64,000 bases of DNA from Cohnella algarum (GTDB lineage: Bacteria > Bacillota > Bacilli > Paenibacillales > Paenibacillaceae): assembly GCF_016937515.1 (NCBI RefSeq), contig NZ_JAFHKM010000002.1:682001-746000 (forward strand). Reading direction: 5' to 3'. This document shows, piece by piece, positions 25,101 to 33,223 of the stretch. The notes below the pieces were generated by a model. It was not told where the DNA came from, did not search any database, and saw only the letters and a program-made list of their open reading frames with translations. Position 1 is the first letter of the stretch. Each line of letters starts with the position of its first letter. Both the position numbers and the translations under genes were made by a program.

Positions 25101-27685
25101 AGTTCCGTATCTACGGTAGCTCCGGAACCGCCGTATGGACTCGTATAAATGCGGTAAACCCCGGTTGTTGCTGGCGTAAAGCTATAGAGTTGGCTCGTCC
25201 CGGCGAGCTGATCCATATCCTCGGGCTGAAAAACGATCAGTTCCGGGATCGTTGTGGAAGCCTGAATCGAGCTATAGCTGCTTGTACCCCCGGAATAAAC
25301 GGCAGCTACTTCCAGCGTGTAGGTTTGCATCGGACTCAAATTCGTAAAGGTAAAAACAGGCGTCGTCGCAGTGCCGGCTTGCGTACCATCGATTTTAAGA
25401 AGGTATGAGACGGCTTCCGGCATTGCATCCCATGTCAATTTGATGCTATTGGCCGATGGAATGTATTCGAGGCCTGTAGGAGCCAAAAACGGTTGTACCT
25501 GTATTTCACCAAGAATCAAGGTATATGGGGATGAGCTGAACTGACCGCTGAACCCGATGACTTTTATATAATAGGTTGCCCCTTCCGCAACTTGAAGGGT
25601 AATGAATTCAGAAGCGCCCGTGCCATTGGAAGATTGACCCACTTGAACGCCCGATTGATTATAAACGTAAAGTTCATAATCCAGGGCGAAGGGTATCGTC
25701 AATTGTATATCAAGCTCGCCTGTTTGGTCGGTTGTTAGCTTGTAATAGTCAATATCGCTGCCAGAAGAAATGTACGAAATATAACTGTTCCCCGGGACTA
25801 CGCTTTTTGCGGTAAGGAACGTATCGTTCGGTTCGTACGTGTCCGGTCCGACTCCCGACTGGGCAACATAAATAACAAAAATATCGTCAAAATTCCCGGT
25901 TCCGATAGACGTATACCGGTACTTGATGTGATACGTGCCTGTCGGCGTAGATGATGTTGTCTGCCAAGTGAACGGGATGGCAACATCCAACTGAGGGTTC
26001 AATATCGTTCGGGTCGCGACGATGTTGGAAGGATTCGAAACTGGATAAACTTCTACGACAATTTGCGTATGCGGGTTCTCGCCGTGCTCGTTTCCTTCCA
26101 ATTTTAAGGAAACGGTGACAGAGTCCCCGGGATAAATCGTCGCGCCATCGTTTTGTTTGTCATACGATGCGATTCCGATTTCGCCTTCGGGCTCGGACGG
26201 CAGTACCGTATTTAAACCGGACAGATTCTCATCGGAAAGAGGAGCTATAGGACCGGAAATCATGCCTTCCGCTTTCGCAAGGTTGATCAGTCCATGTCCG
26301 TACTCATTTGCCATTCCTAGAACGGTTGCATGATCATACAGTTGCTGGATGATTTCTTGTCCCGTCAAGGAACGTTGATTCGACCATAATAGAGCTGCCG
26401 CTCCCGTAACATGCGCTGCCGCATTGGAAGTTCCCGAGGCAACCCCATATTCTCCGTTTATTTTGGTACTTAAAATGCCAAACCCGGGTCCTACTAAATC
26501 CAGCTCGCTTCCCGTGCTTGAAAAGTCAGTTCGATGATGGGAAGGGTCGACGGCTCCGACCGCTACAACCTCCGGATATTTTGCCGGATATTGAACCGTA
26601 TCGGTGCCCGACCCCATATTACCGGCTGCTGCAATCACAAGGATGCCTGATTCAACCGCATCTTGAATCGCTTCATGCAACATTGCGCTGTATTGGGAAG
26701 AAACAAAACTCATATTGATCATGTCAATATCATTTTGTATCGCCCAATCGATACCTTGAATAACCGAACTGGTCTGCCCATCTCCGTTGGCATCCATGAC
26801 TTTGACAGCATACACTTCGGCTAACGGAGCCATGCCAAGAACACCGATCCCGTTGTCGGAAGCGGCAATCGTACCGGCAATATGCGTTCCATGCCCGTTA
26901 TCGTCCCAATAACTTCCGGAGGATTCGACGAAAGAAACTCCTCCTGCAATTGCCAGATCCGGATGGTCGGATATCCCCGTATCGAAAACGGCTACTTTAA
27001 CCGACCCCATACCGGGTTCTTTTTGCGTTTGAACCATGTAAGAACCTGAAGAGTGAATCCCCCATGGAATCGTTTGAGCGCTTTCCTTGACTGATTCGCT
27101 TTCTACTTCCGTAAGAGCGCTCTCGGCGATTTCTATTGGCTTATCTTCCTCAATGGAGGCTATCTTAGGATCCAAAAGCAGTTGATTCACTTCGTCCGTA
27201 TTTAATTCCATGTACAGAGCGTTAAAAGAATCAAAGCTCTTTACGTTATAATAATCAAGCTTGTATCCGATATCCGATTCCAATATATCCCGGCTGTTCT
27301 CCGCCACTCCATATAACTGGTCTGAAACCAAAATCCTGCCGGAATTCAAACTAATTTCAGGAGTTGTACTTTTCTGAACATTCCAATCTTTGTATGTATC
27401 CAAAACCGTTGATTCGCTGACCCGATATTCGGGATTCAATCGTACCAAAAATCCGCCTCGCGGCTTTTCACTATAAACACTTCTCGTTACGCTCATTGTC
27501 GATAAGAGACTATCGATTACGTCCTCGTCTACTTTAGTTCCCGAATATACGGATTCCAGGTTTGATAGAGAACTTCCTCCGCCTGGTTCCCCAAAATTGT
27601 TACTTGCCTTAACTGAACTGGTTAAGAATTCAAAATTTCCTGCCAATAAAGATAAAATCAGGAACAAGGATAAGACTTTTTTCAA
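22145..27685 (-). CDS. Secreted polymorphic toxin: subtilase - PPC/FN3 - pretoxin - HINT - AHH nuclease
   Basis: A protein of about 1846 residues. Seen in order: signal peptide (KKVLSLFLILSLLAGNF); propeptide-like region; S8 protease with Asp in VAVFDTGISDH (about 235), His in DDNGHGTHIAG (about 265) and Ser in GVASGTSNAAAH (about 418); a run of pre-peptidase-C-terminal-like and FN3 beta domains (about 615-1260) and a FlgD-like stretch; a pretoxin segment (MIPFIGESADVLNGVIYLVN); a HINT domain starting at CGCLPEGTSI and ending ILTHN; and a C-terminal AHH nuclease (WAAHHIVPYKK, with THNGYHVSEYFEFV). HINT would release the toxin by autocleavage; AHH is an HNH-superfamily nuclease. The TTG at 27685, 8 bases after AGGAGG, is preferred over the ATG only 2 bases from it. 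Two immunity genes follow. Domain calls are from motifs; delivery route unknown. Confidence 0.9.
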   Translation of the reverse strand: MKKVLSLFLILSLLAGNFEFLTSSVKASNNFGEPGGGSSLSNLESVYSGTKVDEDVIDSLLSTMSVTRSVYSEKPRGGFLVRLNPEYRVSESTVLDTYKDWNVQKSTTPEISLNSGRILVSDQLYGVAENSRDILESDIGYKLDYYNVKSFDSFNALYMELNTDEVNQLLLDPKIASIEEDKPIEIAESALTEVESESVKESAQTIPWGIHSSGSYMVQTQKEPGMGSVKVAVFDTGISDHPDLAIAGGVSFVESSGSYWDDNGHGTHIAGTIAASDNGIGVLGMAPLAEVYAVKVMDANGDGQTSSVIQGIDWAIQNDIDMINMSFVSSQYSAMLHEAIQDAVESGILVIAAAGNMGSGTDTVQYPAKYPEVVAVGAVDPSHHRTDFSSTGSELDLVGPGFGILSTKINGEYGVASGTSNAAAHVTGAAALLWSNQRSLTGQEIIQQLYDHATVLGMANEYGHGLINLAKAEGMISGPIAPLSDENLSGLNTVLPSEPEGEIGIASYDKQNDGATIYPGDSVTVSLKLEGNEHGENPHTQIVVEVYPVSNPSNIVATRTILNPQLDVAIPFTWQTTSSTPTGTYHIKYRYTSIGTGNFDDIFVIYVAQSGVGPDTYEPNDTFLTAKSVVPGNSYISYISSGSDIDYYKLTTDQTGELDIQLTIPFALDYELYVYNQSGVQVGQSSNGTGASEFITLQVAEGATYYIKVIGFSGQFSSSPYTLILGEIQVQPFLAPTGLEYIPSANSIKLTWDAMPEAVSYLLKIDGTQAGTATTPVFTFTNLSPMQTYTLEVAAVYSGGTSSYSSIQASTTIPELIVFQPEDMDQLAGTSQLYSFTPATTGVYRIYTSPYGGSGATVDTELGIYSDLQLTKALAVNDDVDDTVFSEISISLVGGQTYYVRVSGFDSTRLRARVTADVVSSTIPYLQLDQPVDIHQQSGSSNVYVFIPAQNGKYRFSTSPYSGSSASRSNDTELAVYSNLDMAIPITNGYNDDKNDSVYSEVIVNLSAGTPYYVQVNEVNGGKVFARLTATSAGEASFAAMQLGQPVDLSVPRGEDAYLQFTPSHSGTYRFFTANYPGLAQLNDTEIGLYADPDLQNLIDFNDDVKSYKPYGELFSKLEVNLNAGTTYYLVVRSFGSFNGLQARFVVESMEQASRTSARSLTFGQLVDTDANGNPATITSLYDVDYYRIELTEPRQISLYLSAGEGAIEDANGNVRGYFDLEGEQVFNLDAGIYYLRVENDVLHTNRQALAWNFSGYAYELSADLNEISYTHGNYGEEMAALRAFSANLSNSFDATIDSGDYVEVNYKHKKNHSQLFIQVTTGQDAYTVYETTMTGNFQAGQSTTIRWDGSVNSTASSKNLFASSYSQSGRTYYWAKSGNYKIYVYRMDGTKKKDASAYRVEVFNDPLNRLNVIPVPYTHVNGKEITAKDINSCKQCYNYFERYVYDPDTWTPPLTAYEAWFGDMYGVTGLRMFWQKADQLVSCDDEPTDLAKLQCTITTIGMIPFIGESADVLNGVIYLVNGDYAGALLSTASIVPYVGNGIAGAKKFNKIYKSNPCGCLPEGTSITTKDGVKPVEDIQVGDLVLAKYTDTGVQAFKPVEKLFSSQTEEIFTLKIGDTTIETTGNHPFWVKGEGWVPADELKPGDQLETETGNLLTVDAITVRYEVKQVYNFTVSDFHTYYISDLGILTHNLLDVCQIQNYANVSPNKLTNRVKGTPSAILEAEIKKATGLEKPNGWAAHHIVPYKKPSPNGFAKELQDILDENGIDLNSSANGVYLPPGKGASTTVIDGQTMTTHNGYHVSEYFEFVLKQIDPVRDDRDEIVKVLNDIRQDLLHGRLKLGNLNN

Positions 27686-27746
27686 GCACATTTCCTCCTG
27701 TTCGACATAGTATCCCATTACCTCCCAAGGAAATAATAGTAATTTA

Positions 27747-27776
27747 ATATTACTCTGTTACTTTAAAATCAGACAA
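27747..27776 (-). promoter_or_regulatory. Possible promoter of the toxin-immunity operon
   Basis: Read leftwards: TTGTCT (27771-27776), 18-bp spacer, TAATAT (27747-27752), about 60 bases upstream of the toxin start in an AT-rich region. No operator is evident. The IS1380 element inserted 120 bases further upstream. Confidence 0.45.
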
Positions 27777-28010
27777 ACTCTAATTTTGTAATATTTTGTC
27801 GAATTCATAGTTGCTATGAAAATTTAAACCTTTATACCCGAATTTCTGTGCACATAATAATCACAAATCAGGAGTAAATACCTATCAGATTAAACATTTC
27901 AACCTGAATTACGAAAGTACCACCTCATAAAAACATGAAAAAGTGCCCAGATCTTTGGTAGAATGGTGTTTGCCTAGAACATCACCAACCAAGAGAGGAG
28001 CACCCTTAAG

Positions 28011-29312
28011 GTGAAGTCTACCACAAAAATCGCGTCATTGAAAACGGCATTTTCTATGAGAAATGCAACAAATTTTGCAGGAAGCAAGGTGATCCTCGGA
28101 TTTCTTGAAAACATCGGTTTGAATCAAGCCCTTCGGAGCCTTGGACTAGCCAAAGCGGCGAATGCCATCTTTCCGACGCATCGCATTCTGCAGATGCTCA
28201 TCATCGGCTGGATTTTGGGCTGCGAACGTCTCTTTCATTTCAAATCCCTACAAGGTGATGCCTTGATCGCCCAGGCGCTGGGCGGCCGGGTGCCGCATCA
28301 CACATTGTTAAACAAGGAATTGCTTCGTCTGGGCAAAGCCCACGACCATTTAGCGCCAGCCCTGCGAAACCTGAATGTCGAAATCATTGCACCGCAGCTA
28401 CCCGACTCCTTGATTCTCGATCTGGATTCGACTGTTGAGACGGTGTACGGCAACCAGCAGGGAGCGGAAGTCGGTTTTAACAGTCAGAAGCGCGGCCGAA
28501 AGAGCTATCATCCCCTTCTCGTGTACGAAGGGCAGTCGCGAATGCTAGTGAATGCCGCGCTGCGTCCCGGCAACACGAGCAGTTCGACCGACGTCCTTTC
28601 GTTTGCCCGGCAAACGCTGGCGTTGTTGGAATCCCACCACGTACGCTATGCCCGGTTTGACAAAGGCTTTGGCGGAGAAGACTTCTACGCGTTCTGGGAG
28701 TCCCGTCAGATCGGCTACGTCGGCAAGCTGAAATGGACAAGTCGTCTCCAGGACCAAGTCAAAACCTGTGCGCATTGGACACGCTTTGTGGACGAGGACT
28801 GGATCATTGAAGGCATCGTGCTGGCCTACCAAGCGATCGGTTGGAAGAAGATGCGTCGTGTTGCTGTCATCCGCAAAATGCCGCGTTGGGACGGGGATCA
28901 GTCTCAGTTGGAACTGGATTTGCTTTGGCAATACGAAGCCATGGTCACAACGGAGGAATGGGAAGCCATCGATGTGTGGCGGTTCTACAACCAGCGCTGC
29001 TGCATGGAGAACTACATCAAGGAAGGCAAGAATGGCTTTGCCATCCACCGCATTCCAACGCAGTCGTTTGCCGCCAATGAAATCGACCTGCTCTTAAAGC
29101 TGCTCGCCTATAATCTCTTTGAGCGATTCAAGCATCATTGTTGTGAGCCGATTCACCGATCCTACACCATCCAGCGGTTCCGGCGAACGTTTTTTGTTTG
29201 TGCAGGTGTGTTTGTCCAGCATGCCCGCCAAATGACATTGAAACTGAGTACGTCTTTCCAAAACCAGTGGGCATGGCGACGAATGGAGCGAAAAAGTATT
29301 TTATTGGAATAA
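28011..29312 (+). CDS. IS1380-family transposase
   Basis: A 433-residue DDE transposase with the IS1380 layout: first Asp in LILDLDSTVETVYG, second Asp in YARFDKGFGGEDFY, and the Glu of the YNQRCCMENYIKEGK motif that defines the family. The GTG start at 28011 lies just after a short purine-rich stretch (CACCCTTAAG) with a weak ribosome binding site, normal for a transposase. The frame is intact. The nested insertion lies 175 bases beyond the stop, in the right terminal repeat. The element could therefore still supply transposase to the copy at the window's left edge, although its own right end is split. Confidence 0.93.
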   Translation: MKSTTKIASLKTAFSMRNATNFAGSKVILGFLENIGLNQALRSLGLAKAANAIFPTHRILQMLIIGWILGCERLFHFKSLQGDALIAQALGGRVPHHTLLNKELLRLGKAHDHLAPALRNLNVEIIAPQLPDSLILDLDSTVETVYGNQQGAEVGFNSQKRGRKSYHPLLVYEGQSRMLVNAALRPGNTSSSTDVLSFARQTLALLESHHVRYARFDKGFGGEDFYAFWESRQIGYVGKLKWTSRLQDQVKTCAHWTRFVDEDWIIEGIVLAYQAIGWKKMRRVAVIRKMPRWDGDQSQLELDLLWQYEAMVTTEEWEAIDVWRFYNQRCCMENYIKEGKNGFAIHRIPTQSFAANEIDLLLKLLAYNLFERFKHHCCEPIHRSYTIQRFRRTFFVCAGVFVQHARQMTLKLSTSFQNQWAWRRMERKSILLE

Positions 29313-29487
29313 ACGATAATCCCAATTTGTGTCTTGGAAATCCCGTTGCCCCTTCATGTGGGGAGGGGGAAAGTAACGGCATTTTTGCTCGCATTCCATT
29401 TTGACTGCATATTCTGCCTCCATAATTGGTTGTGAAATCCAAGTTCTGCGTCTTCAAAAGCCTGATTCTATAGGCTTTCGTAATTTA

Positions 29488-31126
29488 GGGCTTGCTGAAC
29501 AAATCAAAAATTCAACAGTAACAAGGGTTTGGCGCCTCTTTTGTCGAATTTAGGTGCAAGGAAAACGAGGGCTAACCCGTGAAAAACCTTGCACTTGGAG
29601 GCGTCCGAATTGTATCAGCGAACCGAAAGCCAGATGATCCTGCCAGGCGATTTCTTCCTGCCATTCGGCGGAAAACTCGCCGAAGATAACCGTTGGGTGC
29701 TGCTCGCCCAAATGATTCCGTGGTGGAAGCTCGAAGAGAAGTACGCCAAGAACTTCAAGAAGAGCCTCAAGGGTCAAAAGGCCGTATCGATCCGCGTCGC
29801 ACTTGGCGCTCTCATTATCCAGGAACGGCTGGGCACCGACGACCGCGAGACGCTTCGGCAGATTCTGGAGAACCCGTATCTGCAGTACTTCCTTGGCTTG
29901 CCGGAATACCAATACCGCCGTCCGTTTCATCATTCGCTTATGACCCACTTTCGCAAGCGGCTGGGCGGCGAGATCATCGATGAAGTGAATGAGTGGATCG
30001 CACTCGAAGAATCGCGCAATAACAGCGAATCTCCAGATCAATCGGACGACGACGATGATCCAAGCGGCGGAGCTGACGCGCACACATCCGATGAATCGGC
30101 AGAACCGCTGCCTCGGCAGATGGAACTGACGAACGAGGGTGAACTGCTGCTGGATGCGACCTGCGCGCCGGCGGACATCGCCTACCCGACGGATCTGTCT
30201 CTTCTGAATCAGGCCAGAGAAAAGCTGGAGCAAATCATCGACATCCTGCATGAACCGGAACGCGGAAAGACTCGCAAGCCAAGAACATACCGGGAGCGTG
30301 CCCGCAAAGCCTATCTGGCGGTTGCCAAGCAAAGGCGCGTGAAGCCGCGCACGATGCGCAAAGCAATCGGCAAGCAACTCAGGTTCGTTTCCCGTGATCT
30401 GCGCATCATCGCCGAACTTGCTTCCACGGGCGGCCTGACGCGGCTGCCACGCCGCATGTACAAGGAACTTCTGGTCATTCAGGAATTGGTTCGCCAGCAG
30501 CAAGCGATGTACGACAAACGTACGCACAGCGTACCGGATCGGATCGTCAGTATCGCGCAGCCGCACGTGAGGCCGATCGTGCGCGGCAAAGCCCGCGCGA
30601 ACGTCGAGTTCGGGGCGAAGCTGGCGATCAGCGTGGTGAACGGCTACGCATTCCGGGAGCAACTGTCCTGGGAGAGCTTCAACGAAGGTCAGACGCTGCA
30701 GGCCGCAGTGGAACGCTACCGCGCCAGGTTCGGCTATTATCCCAAAGCGGTGCTGGCCGATCAGATTTACCGCACGCGGGACAACTTGCGCTTCTGCAAG
30801 GAGAAGGGAATTCGACTGAGCGGACCGCAATTGGGGCGTCCGTCATCCGCCGATCAGCAGGAGCAGAAGAAAATCGCCAAAGCGGATGCAGCCGCGCGCA
30901 ATGCGGTGGAAGGCAAGTTCGGTGAAGGCAAGCGCAGCTATGGGCTTGGCCGTATTCGAGCGCACCTTCAGACGACCAGCGAGACCGTAATCGGGCTGCA
31001 ACTGCTGGTGATGAACCTCGAAAAGAGACTCCGGGTTCTCTTTTTGCCCGTTTTGCAATGGCTATTGTCGAGGCTCCCAGTTCGTTTGCTCGTGTCACCG
31101 TAAAATGTGACCCGTTCAGCAAGCCC
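29488..31126 (+). mobile_element. IS5-type insertion sequence nested in the IS1380 right end
   Basis: The 1639-bp element has perfect 13-bp inverted ends, GGGCTTGCTGAAC (29488-29500) and its complement (31114-31126). The flanking TAATTTA is duplicated (29481-29487 and 31127-31133), a 7-bp direct repeat created inside the IS1380 terminal repeat. A hairpin (TGCAAGG ... CCTTGCA, 29551-29593) lies in the leader of its transposase gene. Confidence 0.93.
29610..31103 (+). CDS. IS5-family-type transposase (DUF772 + DDE)
   Basis: A transposase of about 497 residues. The N-terminal DUF772-like region is clear (LAEDNRWVLLAQMIPWWKLE ... LIIQERLGTDDRETLRQI). Catalytic residues are in LLLDATCAPADIAYPTDL and in the C-terminal YPKAVLADQIYRT and AVEGKFGEGKRSYGLGRIRA stretches. 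I prefer the TTG at 29610, which follows GGAGG by 8 bases, over the TTG at 29589. The frame is intact and the ends are perfect, so the element may be active. It inserted after the IS1380 element arrived, because it carries that element's terminal repeat as its target duplication. Confidence 0.9.
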   Translation: MYQRTESQMILPGDFFLPFGGKLAEDNRWVLLAQMIPWWKLEEKYAKNFKKSLKGQKAVSIRVALGALIIQERLGTDDRETLRQILENPYLQYFLGLPEYQYRRPFHHSLMTHFRKRLGGEIIDEVNEWIALEESRNNSESPDQSDDDDDPSGGADAHTSDESAEPLPRQMELTNEGELLLDATCAPADIAYPTDLSLLNQAREKLEQIIDILHEPERGKTRKPRTYRERARKAYLAVAKQRRVKPRTMRKAIGKQLRFVSRDLRIIAELASTGGLTRLPRRMYKELLVIQELVRQQQAMYDKRTHSVPDRIVSIAQPHVRPIVRGKARANVEFGAKLAISVVNGYAFREQLSWESFNEGQTLQAAVERYRARFGYYPKAVLADQIYRTRDNLRFCKEKGIRLSGPQLGRPSSADQQEQKKIAKADAAARNAVEGKFGEGKRSYGLGRIRAHLQTTSETVIGLQLLVMNLEKRLRVLFLPVLQWLLSRLPVRLLVSP

Positions 31127-31264
31127 TAATTTAGGTTCAATACCGATTGTCATTCCAAAATTCTAACCCCAAGTGCGGCGGTTTTCCATTCCGTATCCCG
31201 TCCGAACCCATCCGCTTCTCATCGGCTATCCCGGCGTCATGCGGCGGGTTGCGAATGGCGGGCT

Positions 31265-31330
31265 GAGCGGGGCTGGCGGCGCTCGGCGGGCTGAAATGGG
31301 TAAATTTTACCCAAATGAGCGGGGCTGGCG
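31265..31330. repeat. 1.3 copies of a 52-bp hairpin unit inside an Rrf2 remnant
   Basis: GAGCGGGGCTGGCGGCGCT occurs at 31265 and again at 31317, exactly 52 bp later, with the palindrome TGGGTAAATTTTACCCA between them. The palindrome core resembles the one in the array at 53640. The unit lies where the helix-turn-helix part of the Rrf2-like gene should be. Confidence 0.7.
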
Positions 31331-31343
31331 GCGCTGGGCGCAA

Positions 31344-31595
31344 GCCCTGAACCGGGCCGGCATTACCGAGACGCGCGAAGGATCCAAAGGGGGCATTCGC
31401 CTGTCCAAAAAGGCCGAAGAAATTACGCTGTTCGACATCTTCCATGCCATCGAACAGGACCGCCCGCTGTTCCGCATGGAAGTGCCGGCGGCGCTCTCCG
31501 GCGAGCTGGTCGACCGGATCGCCAGCGCGACGATCCGATCGCTGCGGCAAGCCGAGCAGGCGATGACGATCAGCCTGCGCGGCGAAGGGGACTGA
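31344..31595 (+). pseudogene. Rrf2-family regulator, N-terminally truncated
   Basis: The last 84 codons match the middle and C-terminal part of Rrf2-type repressors (ALNRAGITETREGSKGGIRL, then the ITLFDIFHAIEQ segment). The N-terminal helix-turn-helix that should precede it is missing. In its place lie a 52-bp hairpin repeat unit and, 130 bases further left, the IS insertions. An open frame extends upstream to 31173 but its sequence is repeat-derived. It is therefore a remnant, perhaps made when the IS1380 element inserted. It may have regulated the convergent glycosidase genes or a lost neighbour; nothing shows which. Confidence 0.7.
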
Positions 31596-31612
31596 CCGTT
31601 TGGAACAACGAC

Positions 31613-31662
31613 AAAAAAAGCGATCCCCGCCGTCCGAATGCAAACGGCGGGGATCGCTTTTT
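31613..31662. terminator. Strong bidirectional terminator
   Basis: AAAAAAAGCGATCCCCGCCG pairs with its complement ending GGATCGCTTTTT, giving a long GC-rich stem with A/T tracts on both sides. It lies between the convergent Rrf2 remnant and the GH30 gene and can serve both. Confidence 0.92.
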
Positions 31663-31673
31663 CGCATTCCCGA

Positions 31674-33122
31674 TTACGGCCCCTCCCGTGCCGGCAGCCA
31701 TCTGAAAGTGGCTGCCGAGCGGGCAGGCAGCGTATACGCGAACGACTGCCGCCGCCATACCGCTTCGAAGGTACGCGGCCGGTCGCCGGTATTGACCGCG
31801 ATCAGGACGATCGTTCCGTCCGGATTCCGGAAGGCGACGTTCTCGATGCCCGCGGAGGCCGGCGAGGAGTCGATCCGTACCGCGCCGCGACCGACAAATT
31901 TGCTGACGTGGCCGAGCGCGTAATATTCGACGTTTTTCACGGCTTCCCCGCTTCCGGGGTCGATCGTAACGACGCCTCGGCAATCGGCGCAGCCTCCGTT
32001 GGCCGGGCCGCCTTCCGGATCGAGGGCCAAATTCCAGAGCAGAATCGTTTCCGCCCAGTTGCGGGCGGCGCCGATCATCAGCTTCGACATCAGCCAGGCC
32101 AGATTGCTTCCGAAATCCTCGCTCCAGCTTCCGCCGCTGCATTCCGTAAAATACACGGATTTGTCGGGAAAAGCATCGTGTACGCCCGTCATCGCATCCG
32201 GCTCGCCGCTGTAGCAGTGGTATGCCGTTCCTTCCGTATACCGGTTGGCTTCCCCGTCGCTCAGCACGGTTTTGGCATAGTCCTCTCCGCCGTCCCAGTT
32301 GTGGTCGTAAGCGATGATTTTCGTCTCCAGCCCGCTTTTCTCGAATGCCGGTCCCAAAAAATCGCCGATAAATTTCGCCTGTTCTTCGGCCCCCATGCTC
32401 ATGCTCGGATAGTCGGGCGAAGTAAATTCCGGTTCGTTTTGGACCGTGACCGCGTCAATGGGGATGCCCTCCGCCTCGTACGCTTGAATATAGCGGACGA
32501 AATATTCGGCGTAAGCCCGGTAAATCCGGTCGTCGGCAGCATTCAAGTACCAGCCGTTAGGGGTGGCTTCCCCGTGCTTCATCCAGGGCGGAGCGGTCCA
32601 GGGAGTGCCGAGAACCTTCACCCGTTCATATTGGCGGACGATTCGCTGCAGCGCGGCGATGACTTCGGCATCCTTGCCGACCGAAAAGCGGGTCAGCCCG
32701 AAATCCGTCTCCCCGGGAGGCAGATCGTCGTAGGTGTAGCTGCTCGGATTGCCGTTTTCGTCCACCGAAAAATCGGAAGCGCCGATCGTATGGCGAACGT
32801 AATCGAGGCCGATTCCGCCGTCGCCGAAAAGCTCTTCGAGCAGCCGGTCCCGCTGCGGTTCGGACATCTTCGAGTTGATCAAATAGGCGCTCGAACCGGT
32901 AAGCGCCGCGCCGAAGCCCCGCATCGTCTGATACTGCCGCCCGGCATTCACCTCGATGACCGCGTCGGCAGCTTTGGCCTTCCCGCTGAACGCCGTTTCC
33001 GGTTGCGGACTCAGCAGGCTGCTCCGATCGGCCGTCGTCAGCCACGCTTCCGCGATCAGGACGCCGGCCGGCGAACCGGTGCCGGCGCCGGGAATCGACG
33101 CCAAAACGACGAGGGCGGCCAA
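31674..33122 (-). CDS. GH30-family glycoside hydrolase (glucosylceramidase-like), secreted
   Basis: A GH30 enzyme; relatives cleave beta-1,6-glucan, beta-xylan or glucosylceramide outside the cell. Seen: TMRGFGAALTGSSAYLI at the start of the (beta/alpha)8 barrel, the acid/base Glu in VTVQNEPEF, the nucleophile Glu in YFTECSGGSW, and a C-terminal beta domain (LIAVNTGDRP). The N-terminus is hydrophobic like a signal peptide (LAALVVLASIPGAG). The start is uncertain: the TTG at 33122 is the only conventional start in frame, but a good GAGGAGG lies about 30 bases upstream and the intervening codons (RILCRIWGA) would improve the signal peptide, so a rare start or a small sequence error is possible. 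It follows the GH3 gene by about 100 bases. Confidence 0.87.
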   Translation of the reverse strand: MAALVVLASIPGAGTGSPAGVLIAEAWLTTADRSSLLSPQPETAFSGKAKAADAVIEVNAGRQYQTMRGFGAALTGSSAYLINSKMSEPQRDRLLEELFGDGGIGLDYVRHTIGASDFSVDENGNPSSYTYDDLPPGETDFGLTRFSVGKDAEVIAALQRIVRQYERVKVLGTPWTAPPWMKHGEATPNGWYLNAADDRIYRAYAEYFVRYIQAYEAEGIPIDAVTVQNEPEFTSPDYPSMSMGAEEQAKFIGDFLGPAFEKSGLETKIIAYDHNWDGGEDYAKTVLSDGEANRYTEGTAYHCYSGEPDAMTGVHDAFPDKSVYFTECSGGSWSEDFGSNLAWLMSKLMIGAARNWAETILLWNLALDPEGGPANGGCADCRGVVTIDPGSGEAVKNVEYYALGHVSKFVGRGAVRIDSSPASAGIENVAFRNPDGTIVLIAVNTGDRPRTFEAVWRRQSFAYTLPARSAATFRWLPAREGP

Positions 33123-33223
33123 CGCCCCCCATATTCGGCAAAGGATTCGCGTCCCCTCCTCTCCCCCGAAAGACGAGGAAGAAGCCGAAGCTCAAAGCTC
33201 CGGCTCCTTCCCCCAAACGGTCG

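Larger units (their letters stand above)
27903..31135 (+). mobile_element. IS1380-family element carrying a nested IS5-type insertion
   Basis: Left end CCTGAATTACGAAAG at 27903; right end, on the other strand, CCTAAATTACGAAAG, interrupted by the nested element and finishing at 31135. The target duplication TTCAA is present at 27898-27902 and 31136-31140, so this copy inserted on its own. Without the nested element it is about 1.6 kb, typical for the family. The empty site reads ...AAACATTTCAATACCG.... Confidence 0.93.

Noticed and set aside
1..31135. Composite transposon bounded by two IS1380 copies
   Set aside because: The right copy has its own TTCAA duplication on both sides, so it inserted independently.
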